DNA from: GCA-2746605 sp963710615
Lineage (GTDB): Bacteria > Bacteroidota > Ignavibacteria > Ignavibacteriales > Melioribacteraceae
Reading direction: 5' to 3'
Assembly (NCBI GenBank): GCA_963710615.1
Contig: CAVQBF010000019.1
Span: 1-64,000 of the forward strand
Length of the DNA stretch: 64,000 nt
A program made the position numbers and the translations under genes. The notes beneath the pieces are model-generated. The model did no database searches, was not told the origin of the DNA, and saw only the letters and a list, made by a program, of their open reading frames with translations. Of the stretch, positions 38,327 to 48,139 are shown one piece after another. Numbering within the stretch: position 1 is the stretch's first letter; each line of letters opens with the position of its first letter.

Positions 38327-39269
38327 AAATATTTTAGAATTTGAAAAACCAATCTTTGAGCTTGAGCAAAAAATAGATGAAATGAAAAAGCTTGAAGATA
38401 ATTTAGATATAAAAAATGAAATAGATAATCTTGAAGATAAAGTAAATATGCTTAAAAAAAATATTTATGAAAATCTTACAAGATGGCAAAGAGTCCAGTT
38501 AGCCAGGCATCCCGAAAGACCTTATACACTTGACTATATCTATTTGATGACAGATAATTTTATTGAACTTCACGGCGATAGACATTTTAAGGATGATAAA
38601 GCAGTCGTCGGTGGATTTGCAATGCTTGGTGAAGAGAAAGTTATGGTTATTGGTCACCAAAAAGGACGAGATACAAAAAGTAATCTGGAACGTAATTTTG
38701 GAATGCCTAATCCTGAAGGATATCGTAAAGCACTTCGATTAATGAAACTTGCGGAAAAGTTTAACAAACCAGTAATTACTTTACTAGATACTCCCGGCGC
38801 TTATCCCGGAATTGAAGCTGAGGAAAGGGGACAAGCTGAAGCAATAGCAAAAAATTTATTTGAGATGAGTAAACTTAAAGTTCCTATAATAGTTGTAATA
38901 ATTGGTGAAGGCGCCAGTGGAGGTGCTTTGGGAATGGGCGTTGGCGATAGAATCTTAATGTTGGAAAACACTTGGTATTCAGTTATTAGCCCTGAATCAT
39001 GCTCAAGCATCTTATGGAGAAGCTGGGAATATAAAGAACAAGCTGCTGAAGCTCTTAAACTTACTGCCCCCGATTTATTAGAACTTAAAATAATTGATAG
39101 AATTGTACCCGAACCTCTCGGAGGAGCACATCGTGATTATAAAACGATTGCAAATACACTTAAAGAGGTTCTATTGGAGGAAATCGCGAATTTAAGAAAA
39201 ATCAAACCAGACAAATTAATGCAAAACCGAATTGAAAAATTTGGTAAGATGGGAGTCTTTGAGGAATAG
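38319..39269 (+). CDS. accA: Acetyl-CoA carboxylase carboxyltransferase subunit alpha
   Basis: AccA with AccD transfers the carboxyl group from carboxybiotin to acetyl-CoA, giving malonyl-CoA for fatty acid synthesis. The 316 residues show the N-terminal helix ILEFEKPIFELEQKI, WQRVQLARHPERPYTLDYI, GDRHFKDDKAVVGG, LDTPGAYPGIEAEERGQAEA and GEGASGGALGMGVGDRI, which are family hallmarks. Length is standard. It overlaps the preceding glycosyltransferase gene and is followed three bases later by a thioesterase gene. accD is not in the window. Confidence 0.96.
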   Translation: MAKNILEFEKPIFELEQKIDEMKKLEDNLDIKNEIDNLEDKVNMLKKNIYENLTRWQRVQLARHPERPYTLDYIYLMTDNFIELHGDRHFKDDKAVVGGFAMLGEEKVMVIGHQKGRDTKSNLERNFGMPNPEGYRKALRLMKLAEKFNKPVITLLDTPGAYPGIEAEERGQAEAIAKNLFEMSKLKVPIIVVIIGEGASGGALGMGVGDRILMLENTWYSVISPESCSSILWRSWEYKEQAAEALKLTAPDLLELKIIDRIVPEPLGGAHRDYKTIANTLKEVLLEEIANLRKIKPDKLMQNRIEKFGKMGVFEE

Positions 39270-39272
39270 TTT

Positions 39273-39686
39273 ATGATTTCTCATACAACAAGTATTCGGG
39301 TTAGATATGCGGATACGGACAAAATGACATTCGTGTATAATGGTAAATATCTAGAATATTTTGAAGTTGGTAGGACAGAATTATTAAGAAATTACGGTCT
39401 GCCTTATAGTACTATCGAAAAAGAAGGACATCAACTCCCTCTAGTTGAAGCAGGATTGAAATATAAACACCCGGCTCATTATGATGATGTACTTCTTATT
39501 CGAGCAACATTAAATGAGCTTTATTCAGCAAAGGTTCACATTGAATACGAAATAATTAGGGAAGGGGATAGTAGTTTAATTGTATCCGGATTTACAACAC
39601 ACATGTTTATCAGAACAGAAACGAAAAGACCGACAAAACCACCACAAATATATTTAAATGCACTCAGCAAATATTTCTCCAAATAA
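39273..39686 (+). CDS. Acyl-CoA thioesterase, YbgC/4HBT hotdog family
   Basis: A 137-residue hotdog-fold protein. The conserved start of the family is visible as RVRYADTDKMTFVYNGKYLEYFEVGRTELLR, read in two parts: the DTD acid near residue 15 and the EVGRTELLR helix. It is expected to hydrolyse acyl-CoA or acyl-ACP thioesters. It sits between accA and a flippase gene with short gaps, so it probably shares their transcript. In family members the DTDxxGVVYH pattern has His after Tyr; here it is YN, so the substrate may differ. Confidence 0.85.
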   Translation: MISHTTSIRVRYADTDKMTFVYNGKYLEYFEVGRTELLRNYGLPYSTIEKEGHQLPLVEAGLKYKHPAHYDDVLLIRATLNELYSAKVHIEYEIIREGDSSLIVSGFTTHMFIRTETKRPTKPPQIYLNALSKYFSK

Positions 39687-39706
39687 TCTGAACGAGATTA
39701 TCTTAA

Positions 39707-41161
39707 ATGATTGAGAAACTAAAGGAACTAACTAAAGATACTGCATTATACGGCATAAGTACAATAATTGGCAGATTTCTAGGATTTATTCTAGTTCCAT
39801 TTTATACGAATGTTTTCTCACCTGAAGAATTTGGAATTCAATCGTATGTTTATGCTTTTTTGGCTTTTGGCAGTATAGCTTATATTTACGGAATGGATGC
39901 GGCATTTATGAAGTATGCCACAGTAATAGAGAAAGACAAGAAGAAAGTTTTCTCAACAGGTTATATTTTTGTTACGGTAACAACATTATTTTTCTCGCTA
40001 ATTTTATTTGCTTCACACTCATGGATCGCCGACCAAGTCGATTTGGCAAATTATTCTACTATATTCATATATGTAATTGGAATTTTATTTTTAGATACTG
40101 CTACATTAATTCCGTTTTCGGAATTAAGATTGGAAAGAAAAGCCGGTCGATTTGCTACCATTAGAATACTCAATATTTTTATTAATGTATCAAGCAATTT
40201 TATTTTAATACTTGTTTATAAATTCGGAATTGAAGCAATATTCATAAGTAATCTAATAGCCTCTGCATTTTCATTTATTGCTTTGCTACCTACAATAATT
40301 GAAAACCTTAAATGGGAAATAGATAAACCTTATTTAAAGAAAATGCTTTTCTTCGGAATTACGTACCTGCCCGCGAGCGTTGCTTCTATGATCGTTCAAG
40401 TGATAGACGTGCCAATAATTAGAGAATTGACGGATGAAGCTACATTGGGAATTTATAGAGCCAATTATAAGTTGGGCGTTTTTATGATGCTCTTTGTCTC
40501 AATGTTTCATTATGCATGGCAGCCTTTCTTTTTAACAAACGCAAAAGAAGAAAACGCGAAGAAAATATTTTCCAAAGTTCTTAGTCTGTTTCTGATTTTT
40601 ACCAGTTTTATTTGGGTCGTGCTTTCATTATTTATAGAAGACTTAGCAAGAATTGAACTGTTACATGGAAAAACACTAATTGGTACTCAGTATCTTGTAG
40701 GTATCTATATAGTTCCGATTATTCTTCTTGCTTATTTATTTCATGGTTTGTATATCAATTTTATTGCAGGAATTTATCTTGAAGAGAAAACAAAGTACTT
40801 ACCAATTATAACAGGAATTGGGGCTCTAATAAATATTGTTAGTAATTTTATTTTAGTCCCTCAAATAGGAATTCTTGGCGGAGCAATTTCTACTTTACTC
40901 AGCTATATAGCAATGAGTATTGGAATATTTTTTGTTTCTCAAAAGTTTTATAAAATTGATTATGAGTATGGACTCATACTCAAGGTTTTTATAGTAATTA
41001 CAATTGTCTCAATTATTTTTTACTACTTTTCATTTACCGATTCTCTTACAATTTCCATCAAATTTATAATCTTGGGAATTTTTATTACGCTATTCTTAAT
41101 TTTAAAGATCATTAAGCCCTCTGATATAAAATCTTCAATAAATATTTTGCTCAGAAAGTAA
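39707..41161 (+). CDS. Polysaccharide biosynthesis flippase (second Wzx/MOP-type)
   Basis: A 484-residue protein with about 14 membrane helices. The start LKELTKDTALYGISTIIGRFLGFILVPFYTNVFSPEEFG is the typical opening of the polysaccharide transport family, here quoted in function only by LTKDTALYGISTIIGR and PFYTNVFSPEEFG. HYAWQPFFLTNAKEENAKK in the middle is common in this subgroup. It is not close in sequence to the flippase at 18723, so the two are not a recent duplication. It may serve a different lipid-linked glycan or a separate transport step. Confidence 0.84.
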   Translation: MIEKLKELTKDTALYGISTIIGRFLGFILVPFYTNVFSPEEFGIQSYVYAFLAFGSIAYIYGMDAAFMKYATVIEKDKKKVFSTGYIFVTVTTLFFSLILFASHSWIADQVDLANYSTIFIYVIGILFLDTATLIPFSELRLERKAGRFATIRILNIFINVSSNFILILVYKFGIEAIFISNLIASAFSFIALLPTIIENLKWEIDKPYLKKMLFFGITYLPASVASMIVQVIDVPIIRELTDEATLGIYRANYKLGVFMMLFVSMFHYAWQPFFLTNAKEENAKKIFSKVLSLFLIFTSFIWVVLSLFIEDLARIELLHGKTLIGTQYLVGIYIVPIILLAYLFHGLYINFIAGIYLEEKTKYLPIITGIGALINIVSNFILVPQIGILGGAISTLLSYIAMSIGIFFVSQKFYKIDYEYGLILKVFIVITIVSIIFYYFSFTDSLTISIKFIILGIFITLFLILKIIKPSDIKSSINILLRK

Positions 41162-41285
41162 GATTTGGTTGCAATTACAAACAATTTCTAAAGAATAAAA
41201 ATTTGTTTTCAACTTCAAATTTTTTCTTACCATTTTTTTTTATAAATTCACTTGGTAATTCTATCCTTTAATTCTCCAAATATTG

Positions 41286-41741
41286 ATGAAAAAAATTGAT
41301 TTACAATTAAAACGTCTAAGTAATTCATTCTCTGATATTCCACTTCCTGAGTATGCAACAGAAGGAAGTTCCGGAATGGATATTAGAGCTGCTGTCGAAG
41401 ATCAAATAAAAGTTGCTTCAGGAAAAGTGGCTCTTGTACCAACGAATTTGTCTGCGGAAATACCTATTGGCTATGAAATTCAAGTGAGGCCAAGAAGCGG
41501 GCTTGCTGCAAAAAATGGGATTGGTGTTCTTAATTCTCCGGGTACAATTGATTCTGATTACCGTGGTGAGATTAAAGTTATCCTTTTTAATTTTGGAGAG
41601 AACGATTTTATTATTAACCGGGGAGATAGAATTGCTCAGCTAGTTATTGCCGAAGTAATATTGGCTGAAGTAAAAGAAGTAACTGACCTGAACACTTCGA
41701 TTAGGGGCGAGGGAGGTTTTGGACATACAGGGAAACATTAA
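41286..41741 (+). CDS. dut: dUTP diphosphatase
   Basis: Dut hydrolyses dUTP to dUMP, keeping uracil out of DNA and feeding dTMP synthesis. The 151 residues hold all five trimeric dUTPase motifs: GSSGMDIRAA, PRSGLAAKNGIGVLNSPG, GTIDSDYRGEIKV, RGDRIAQLV and the C-terminal RGEGGFGHTGKH. I use the ATG at 41286; a TTG one codon earlier is unlikely. It precedes dnaE by 168 bases, fitting a DNA metabolism pair. Confidence 0.95.
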   Translation: MKKIDLQLKRLSNSFSDIPLPEYATEGSSGMDIRAAVEDQIKVASGKVALVPTNLSAEIPIGYEIQVRPRSGLAAKNGIGVLNSPGTIDSDYRGEIKVILFNFGENDFIINRGDRIAQLVIAEVILAEVKEVTDLNTSIRGEGGFGHTGKH

Positions 41742-41909
41742 ATTATAATTGACTAGTAAACTACAAAACTTAAATCAGAAATAGCCAAATAAGAATATTG
41801 AAAGTTTTTTTGGATTTAAAATTTATTTGTTTTTTGAAATTTGTCATTTGGAATATTGCTTTATACTTATGAAACTCATTTTAAATTATTTTTTGGTATT
41901 ATAAATTTT

Positions 41910-44900
41910 ATGTGCGATTTTGTTCACCTTCATAACCATTCACATTACAGTCTGCAGGATGCAGCTTGTACCATAGATTCTCTAATCACGGCAACGCAAA
42001 AAAACAACATGCACGCCTTGGCACTAACCGATCATGGTGTAATGTTTGGTATCTCGGAATTTTACAAGAAAGCAAAAAAGGCGAATATCAAACCCATAAT
42101 TGGTGTTGAAGCTTACATCAATTTTGAAGGAAGCAGATTTGAAAGAGGTGAGAAAAACGTTGGTCGTAAAAAATCCAAGCATTACAATCACTTAGTACTA
42201 ATTGCTAAAAACGATATCGGTTATAAGAATTTATTAAAACTTACAACTCAAGGTTTCACTGAAGGATTTTATTACAAACCTCGAATTGATCTTGAATTAT
42301 TGAAGCAAAGATCAGAAGGATTGATTTGTACATCGGCATGTTTAGCGGGTCCCGTCTCCAGCCATTTACTAAATGGAGATTTCGGAAAAGCCAAGGAAAA
42401 TTCAATAATTCTTCATGAAATATTTGGCGATGATTTTTATTTAGAGTTACAGGATCATGGTCAAGAAGAAGATAAACCAATTCTGGAAGGTGTCCCAAAA
42501 CTTTCGAAAGAATTGGGCATTCCCATGATTTGTACAAATGATATTCACTACATTGAAGAAGAACATGCAATTGCACATAATATATTACTTCTTCTCTCTG
42601 ATAAAACAGGGAATAAGGATTACCGTGATTTAAGATATAGTACAGATCAAATCTATTTCAAGTCCTCTGAACAAATGAAAGTATTGTTCAAAGACTTTAA
42701 AGGTGCAATTGAAAATACCTTGGCAGTAGAAGAAAAAGTAAATGTTAATCTCGACTTTGAAAAATTTCATTATCCAATTTTCCCAATTCCAAAAGAATCA
42801 AAAGCAAAAAATCTTGATGAATATTTTGAATTTTTAGCCAAGCAAGGTTTAGACAAAAGATTTAAGACAATTAATAAAAATATTGAGGACAGGTTTAACT
42901 ACGAAGTAGATATTATAAAATCTATGGGTTACTCCGGTTATTTTTTAATTACTCAAGATTTTATTAATGCTGCTAAACAAAAAGGGATTCCGGTTGGACC
43001 CGGAAGAGGAAGTGCAGCAGGAAGTTTGGTGGCATACTCATTAGGTATTACGAATGTTAATCCGCTTGAATACGATTTGCTTTTTGAGAGATTTCTAAAT
43101 CCCTCGCGTAAATCAATGCCCGATATTGACATAGATTTTGCAGATGATCAGCGTGGGGAAGTGATTGATTATGTAAAGGAAAAATACGGGGAAAAATCAG
43201 TAAGCCAGATTGTTACTTTTAACCGTTTATCTTCAAAAGCTGTTTTACGCGATGTTGCAAGAGTTCTTAATATTCCAATTCCAACTGTTAACAATATCAC
43301 TAAATGGATTCCTTCAAAATTTGGAAGAGTATTTACAATTGATCAAGCTCTCAATGAAGTACCCGAATTAAAATGGGTCAAAGAATCCAAAGATGAATCT
43401 ATACAGAATTTACTTAAGTATTCCAGAATATTGGAAGGAATGAATCGCAATGCATCTAAACATGCTGCTGGTGTTGTGATAACTCCTGGTGAAGTTAGTG
43501 ATCTGGTTCCACTGGCATCTGCCGGTGCAAATGGTGATATGGTTACTCAATACAATATGAAGGAATTAGATTCTGCCGGCATTCTGAAAATGGATTTCTT
43601 GGGACTAAGAACCTTAACAATTATCCGCGATACAATTGATTTAATTGAAAAGACACAGCAAAAGAAAATTGATATTGATGATATTCCAATTGATGATCCG
43701 GTAACATATAAGCTTTTTTCAAAGGGACAAACAACAGGTGTATTTCAGTTTGAATCTGCGCCGATGAAAGAGCACCTAAAGAATCTAAAACCAACAAGCA
43801 TAAAAGATCTTTCTGCAATGAATGCATTATACCGTCCCGGTCCAATGGAATTTATTGCTGATTTTATTGACCGTAAACATGGCAGAAAACCAATTGAATA
43901 TTTACATCCTTTGCTTGAAGAAATATTGAGCGAAACCTATGGTATAATCGTTTATCAAGAACAAGTGATTCAGATAGCAAATAAAATTGCCGGAATGTCT
44001 CTAGCAGAAGCTGATCTTTTAAGAAGAGCAATGGGTAAAAAAGACCTTGATGAGATGCAGCGTCAAAAATCAATATTTGTTCAAGGTGCTGTTGAAAATA
44101 ATATCCCTAAAAAAATAGCTGAAGAAATATTTGTTGTTATTGATAAATTTGCAAATTACGGTTTTAATAAAAGTCACGCAGTTGCGTACAGTTTTGTAGC
44201 CTATCAAACAGCATACCTGAAATCAAATTATCCGGCAGAATTTTTAGCTGCTAACCTTACAAACGAATATGGTAATCCCGATAAAGTGACACTTCTTTTG
44301 GATGATTGCAGAAAGTTGAAAATTCATGTTATGTCACCCGACATAAACAAACCATCCGTAAAATTTACAGTGGAAAATGGTGAAATAGTATTCGGAATGT
44401 CGGCAATTAAAAATGTAGGTGTTAATGCAGTAAAAGAAATTGAACGCGCTCATAAAAAACTTGGAAGAAAAATAACAAGCATTTACGATTTTACATCAAA
44501 TGTTGATACTCATATTGTAAATAAAAGGGCATTGGAAGGATTAGTTCTGGCAGGTGCTTTTGACGGAGTTTCAGGAAATAGAGCTCAAAATTTTGCAGCG
44601 ATAGAAAATGCCTTGTCATTTGGGAGTAAGGTACAATCAGCTGCCGTTAATCAAAAAGAGAGTTTATTTGGTGATGCTGAATTAGACATGGCAATTGAAG
44701 AACCGGAATTACCGGATGTTGAAAATTGGACGCATAAGGATCAGCTTGCAAGGGAAAGGGAAGCATTAGGATTTTATTTATCTGATCATCCGCTTAGAAA
44801 GTTTGAAGCAGAATACAATTCATTCTCTACTATTAAATTAGGGGACCCTGACACTTTCCAAAATGTAGATTTTGTGCGCGCATGCGGAGTAGTAACTGCA

Positions 44901-45362
44901 GTAAGAACTCGTATGGATAAATCCGGCAGGAATATGGCCTTTTTTAAATTAGATGATTTTTCAGGATCATGTGAGTGTATTATGTTCGGTAAAGTTTTCA
45001 GCGACTGCGGGGAACTAATTGTGCCAGAATCTACAATTATGGTTATGGGAAGATTAGAGAGCAGCGGAGATGCAGTTAAACTTCATGCAGAGGAAGTAAT
45101 TGATCTTTCGAAGGCTGCAGAGAAATTGACGAAGAGTATTGGAATATTAGTAGATATTGAAAAACATGATGAGTCAACGGTAATTGAAATAAAATCTATA
45201 TTTGAAAAAAATTCCGGTAATATACCTGTCATCATCTATTTAAGAACCAATGGAACAGCGAAAAGATTTATTGTTGACTATAAAATTAAATTGACCGATA
45301 CATTTTTAAATAGTATTCAATCATTGTTGGGTGAGGATTCTATAGCATATCAAACAATGTAA
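41910..45362 (+). CDS. dnaE: DNA polymerase III subunit alpha
   Basis: The replicative polymerase catalytic subunit, 1150 residues from the ATG at 41910 (MCDFVHLHNHSHYSLQDA). Extending to an upstream TTG at 41841 would add an unusual hydrophobic leader, so I reject it. The N-terminal PHP domain is seen at HLHNHSHYS, followed by GPGRGSAAGSLVAYSLGI (362-379), the catalytic aspartates in MPDIDIDFADDQR (about 401-413), FNKSHAVAYSFVAYQTAYLK, and a C-terminal OB fold around VRACGVVTAVRTRMDKSG. The domain order is DnaE1-type. It is a single clean frame. Confidence 0.97.
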   Translation: MCDFVHLHNHSHYSLQDAACTIDSLITATQKNNMHALALTDHGVMFGISEFYKKAKKANIKPIIGVEAYINFEGSRFERGEKNVGRKKSKHYNHLVLIAKNDIGYKNLLKLTTQGFTEGFYYKPRIDLELLKQRSEGLICTSACLAGPVSSHLLNGDFGKAKENSIILHEIFGDDFYLELQDHGQEEDKPILEGVPKLSKELGIPMICTNDIHYIEEEHAIAHNILLLLSDKTGNKDYRDLRYSTDQIYFKSSEQMKVLFKDFKGAIENTLAVEEKVNVNLDFEKFHYPIFPIPKESKAKNLDEYFEFLAKQGLDKRFKTINKNIEDRFNYEVDIIKSMGYSGYFLITQDFINAAKQKGIPVGPGRGSAAGSLVAYSLGITNVNPLEYDLLFERFLNPSRKSMPDIDIDFADDQRGEVIDYVKEKYGEKSVSQIVTFNRLSSKAVLRDVARVLNIPIPTVNNITKWIPSKFGRVFTIDQALNEVPELKWVKESKDESIQNLLKYSRILEGMNRNASKHAAGVVITPGEVSDLVPLASAGANGDMVTQYNMKELDSAGILKMDFLGLRTLTIIRDTIDLIEKTQQKKIDIDDIPIDDPVTYKLFSKGQTTGVFQFESAPMKEHLKNLKPTSIKDLSAMNALYRPGPMEFIADFIDRKHGRKPIEYLHPLLEEILSETYGIIVYQEQVIQIANKIAGMSLAEADLLRRAMGKKDLDEMQRQKSIFVQGAVENNIPKKIAEEIFVVIDKFANYGFNKSHAVAYSFVAYQTAYLKSNYPAEFLAANLTNEYGNPDKVTLLLDDCRKLKIHVMSPDINKPSVKFTVENGEIVFGMSAIKNVGVNAVKEIERAHKKLGRKITSIYDFTSNVDTHIVNKRALEGLVLAGAFDGVSGNRAQNFAAIENALSFGSKVQSAAVNQKESLFGDAELDMAIEEPELPDVENWTHKDQLAREREALGFYLSDHPLRKFEAEYNSFSTIKLGDPDTFQNVDFVRACGVVTAVRTRMDKSGRNMAFFKLDDFSGSCECIMFGKVFSDCGELIVPESTIMVMGRLESSGDAVKLHAEEVIDLSKAAEKLTKSIGILVDIEKHDESTVIEIKSIFEKNSGNIPVIIYLRTNGTAKRFIVDYKIKLTDTFLNSIQSLLGEDSIAYQTM

Positions 45363-45408
45363 AGTTTTACCAAATTCTAATAAAAAATTGGGAATTTGAT
45401 TAAACTTT
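45361..45408 (+). terminator. Imperfect hairpin after dnaE
   Basis: AAAGTTT (45361-45367) pairs with AAACTTT (45402-45408), and inside it CAAATTC pairs with GAATTTG. A T-rich stretch follows. The stem is interrupted and AT-rich, so this is only a possible terminator. Confidence 0.35.
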
Positions 45409-45454
45409 CTTATTTTCATAACTTTTCAAAACCAATATTAAATAGAAGGAAGAT

Positions 45455-46279
45455 ATGACACAAAAATGGGCATTAATACTTGGTGCTTCTAGCGGATTTG
45501 GCGGTGCTTCTGCCATTGAACTCGCAAAAAACGGATACCACATTTTAGGTATTCATCTAGATAGACAAAGCACAATGCACAAAGTTTCTGCTATTACTAA
45601 AAAAATTGAAAAGACAGGTCACAAAGCAGTTTTCTTTAACATGAACGCAGCCGACCAACTAAAGAGAAATGATACTCTCGATGAAATAAAAGAAAGATTT
45701 GCAACTAAGGAACATCCTCATATAAATGTTCTAATCCATTCTCTAGCTTTTGGAACACTCAAACCGTTTATAACTAAATCACCAAATGATGCAATTACAA
45801 AATCTCAAATGGAAATGACTTTGGATGTTATGGCTCATTCGCTAGTTTATTGGACTCAAGGATTAGTTCAGAGAGATTTGCTTGCAAGAGGGGCGAGAAT
45901 ATTTACGCTCACTAGTGCTGGTTCGCAGCAAGTTATACCGACGTATGGTGCAGTTTCTGCCGCAAAAGCTGCAGTTGAGGCTCATATTAGACAACTTTCA
46001 GTTGAACTTGGATCAATGAAAGTTACTGCAAATGCAATTATGGCCGGTGTTACAGATACTCCGGCTGTTAGAAAAATTCCCGGTAATGAATTAATGCTTA
46101 AAGCCGCTAAGGCAAAAAATCCTATGGGTAAATTAACCACTCCGGAAGAAGTAGCTAGAGCAATAGTTCTACTCTGCCAACCTGAAGCAGACTGGCTGAC
46201 CGGAAACGTTATTGGTGTTGACGGCGGTGAATATAATGTAAGTTATACAGGCGAAACAATTTGTAAACCAATTAAGTAA
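45455..46279 (+). CDS. SDR oxidoreductase, probable enoyl-ACP reductase (FabI/FabL type)
   Basis: A 274-residue short-chain dehydrogenase. The nucleotide motif is GASSGFGGASA (10-20); HSLAFG (about 95) is close to the HSLAFA of FabI. The catalytic Tyr164 and Lys171 are six residues apart (YGAVSAAK), the spacing of enoyl-ACP reductases and not the Yx3K of ordinary SDRs. NAIMAGVTDTPAVRKIPG and WLTGNVIGVDGGEYNV follow. It would reduce trans-2-enoyl-ACP in the last step of fatty acid elongation. The N terminus looks more FabL-like, so cofactor preference is uncertain. AGAAGGAAG precedes the ATG. Confidence 0.78.
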   Translation: MTQKWALILGASSGFGGASAIELAKNGYHILGIHLDRQSTMHKVSAITKKIEKTGHKAVFFNMNAADQLKRNDTLDEIKERFATKEHPHINVLIHSLAFGTLKPFITKSPNDAITKSQMEMTLDVMAHSLVYWTQGLVQRDLLARGARIFTLTSAGSQQVIPTYGAVSAAKAAVEAHIRQLSVELGSMKVTANAIMAGVTDTPAVRKIPGNELMLKAAKAKNPMGKLTTPEEVARAIVLLCQPEADWLTGNVIGVDGGEYNVSYTGETICKPIK

Positions 46280-46305
46280 CTTCTAACATAATTTAAGGGT
46301 CTAAA

Positions 46306-47448
46306 ATGTTTGAATTCGGTTTTACTGAAGAACAGCAAATGCTGCGAGAGATGGTCAGAGATTTCACCAACAATGAAATCAAACCAATATCTGCTCAAAT
46401 AGATGAAGAAGCAAAAATTCCCGAAAGCCTGATAAAACAGCTTGGTGAACTGGGAGTACTTGGTATTTCATTCCCCGAAGAATATGGCGGAGGCGGATTT
46501 GGTGAAGTGGGCTACTGCATCTCTCAAGAGGAAATTGCACGAGGCTGTATGTCAACTGCAACAATGATTGGCGCTCATCAATCAATTGGAGCTAATGTTA
46601 TTTACTTGGGCGGAACTGAAGAACAGAAGAAAAAATATTTGACACCATTGGCAAACGGCGAAAAATTAGCGGCTTTCTGTTTAACCGAATCACAAGCTGG
46701 ATCCGATTCTTTCAATCTTAGAACTAAAGCTGAATTGGTAGATGGCAAGTGGATTCTGAACGGTGAAAAGTTATGGATCACAAATGGCGGAACTGCAGAT
46801 ATTGTTTCTGTGTTCGCCAGAACTCATAAAGGAATTAGTGCATTCATTGTTGAAACTGATAGTCCTGGATTTCACGCTGGACCCCCAGAAAAGAAAATGG
46901 GAATAAAAGGAAGTTCAACAAACGCAATTACTTTTGATAATGTCAAAGTTCCTGAAGAAAATTTAGTTGGCAAGGACGGCAGGGGATTTCTGCTGGCAAT
47001 GAAAACATTGGATGCAGGAAGATTAGGTCTTGGTGCCGCTTGTCTTGGTGCCGCTAAAGAACTTTTGGAAATGTCAACAATTTATGCAAAACAGCGTGAA
47101 CAGTTTGATGAACCAATTAGTCATTTTCAGGCTATACAGTTTTATCTTGCCGAAATGGCAACAATGATCTATAATATGGAATCAATTGTTTACCGCACAG
47201 CTGTTGATTATGATGCAGGTAAAAATATTTCTCGGCAGACTGCAATGGTAAAACTCTATTGCTCAGATGCTCTCGATGAGATTGCTGACCTCGCAGTTCA
47301 AATACATGGCGGAATGGGTTACTCGAAAGAATTACCGGTTGAAAGATTTTATAGAGATTCAAGAATAAATAGAATTTTTGAAGGAACAAACGAAATACAA
47401 AAAACAATAATTGCAAGGGATATTCTAAAGAAAAACGGAAAAATGTAA
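46306..47448 (+). CDS. Acyl-CoA dehydrogenase
   Basis: A 380-residue FAD-dependent acyl-CoA dehydrogenase, the first step of beta-oxidation or a related branched-acid route. Motifs: FTEEQQMLREMVRDF, AFCLTESQAGSDSFNL (flavin/substrate signature), GEKLWITNGG, the REQFDEPISHFQAIQF helix, QIHGGMGYSKELPVERFYRD, and RIFEGTNEIQ near residue 358, where the Glu is the usual catalytic base of short-chain and butyryl-type members. Length is normal. It follows the SDR gene by 26 bases and precedes thioredoxin by 22. Confidence 0.93.
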   Translation: MFEFGFTEEQQMLREMVRDFTNNEIKPISAQIDEEAKIPESLIKQLGELGVLGISFPEEYGGGGFGEVGYCISQEEIARGCMSTATMIGAHQSIGANVIYLGGTEEQKKKYLTPLANGEKLAAFCLTESQAGSDSFNLRTKAELVDGKWILNGEKLWITNGGTADIVSVFARTHKGISAFIVETDSPGFHAGPPEKKMGIKGSSTNAITFDNVKVPEENLVGKDGRGFLLAMKTLDAGRLGLGAACLGAAKELLEMSTIYAKQREQFDEPISHFQAIQFYLAEMATMIYNMESIVYRTAVDYDAGKNISRQTAMVKLYCSDALDEIADLAVQIHGGMGYSKELPVERFYRDSRINRIFEGTNEIQKTIIARDILKKNGKM

Positions 47449-47470
47449 ATTCATAGGGGGAAAGAATTAA

Positions 47471-47788
47471 ATGAAACCATTTACTTTTACAGATGACAAT
47501 TTTGAAACAGAAGCAATCAATTCTGATATACCGGTTTTAATTGACTTTTGGGCTGCCTGGTGCGGGCCATGCAAAATGATAGCTCCGATAGTTGAAGAAT
47601 TAGCCGAAAGCTATGATGGAAAGGTTAAGGTTGGCAAACTGGATGTTGATGAAAATCAGCAGACTGCAATTAAATACGGAGTGAGAAGCATTCCAACTGT
47701 TTTGCTATTAAAAAACGGTGAAGTTAAAGACACAATTATTGGTGCCGTGCCTAAATCTGTTTTTGAAGAAAAAATTAAAGCTTTATAA
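47471..47788 (+). CDS. trxA: Thioredoxin
   Basis: A 105-residue disulfide reductase with the active site WCGPCK at residues 30-35 and the cis-proline motif SIPTV near residue 75. No signal peptide, so it is cytoplasmic. A GGGGGAAAG stretch precedes the ATG. Its position as last gene before a 351-base gap suggests the end of a transcript. Confidence 0.96.
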   Translation: MKPFTFTDDNFETEAINSDIPVLIDFWAAWCGPCKMIAPIVEELAESYDGKVKVGKLDVDENQQTAIKYGVRSIPTVLLLKNGEVKDTIIGAVPKSVFEEKIKAL

Positions 47789-48139
47789 TAGTTACTTGAA
47801 ATAAGACAACAAACTGGTGCTGTTTTAGGCAAGTTTTTTGACATATTGAAATTGAAGTGATAAGATTGAATTTAGGGTATAAAAAATTATCCCAATAAAT
47901 ATGGCTTGACAAATAATAAACGTAGTTGTAAATTCAAGTAAACTTTAGGGCATAATATGGTAAATTAAGCGCAATAATTCTTTGTCCTACTACTTGATTA
48001 TTTTAATGTATAGTAGTAATTTGAACTTTAGTTCTACTATTGATGGTAACTTTTTACTTAAGACGCTTTAAAATGAAAAAAGTTCCCAAAATTTTTTTAA
48101 CTAACTAACCACATTATTTAACATTATAAGGAGTAACAC
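47789..48139 (+). other. Intergenic gap with possible terminator and promoter
   Basis: No gene is seen in these 351 bases. Near the start, ACTTG (47794) and CAAGT (47830) flank weaker pairing and lead into a run of T, a possible terminator for trxA. Further on are a promoter-like pair (47906-47934) and an inverted repeat ATAGTAG/CTACTAT around 48010-48041. An AAGGAG motif sits at 48128-48133 just before the next gene. Confidence 0.5.
47906..47934 (+). promoter_or_regulatory. Possible sigma-70-type promoter of the T9SS cargo gene
   Basis: TTGACA at 47906-47911 is separated by 17 bases from TAAATT at 47929-47934. The spacing and the -35 hexamer are ideal for a housekeeping promoter, the -10 is a four-of-six match. 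Bacteroidota often use different promoter elements, so this is tentative. It would leave an untranslated leader of about 200 bases. Confidence 0.3.
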
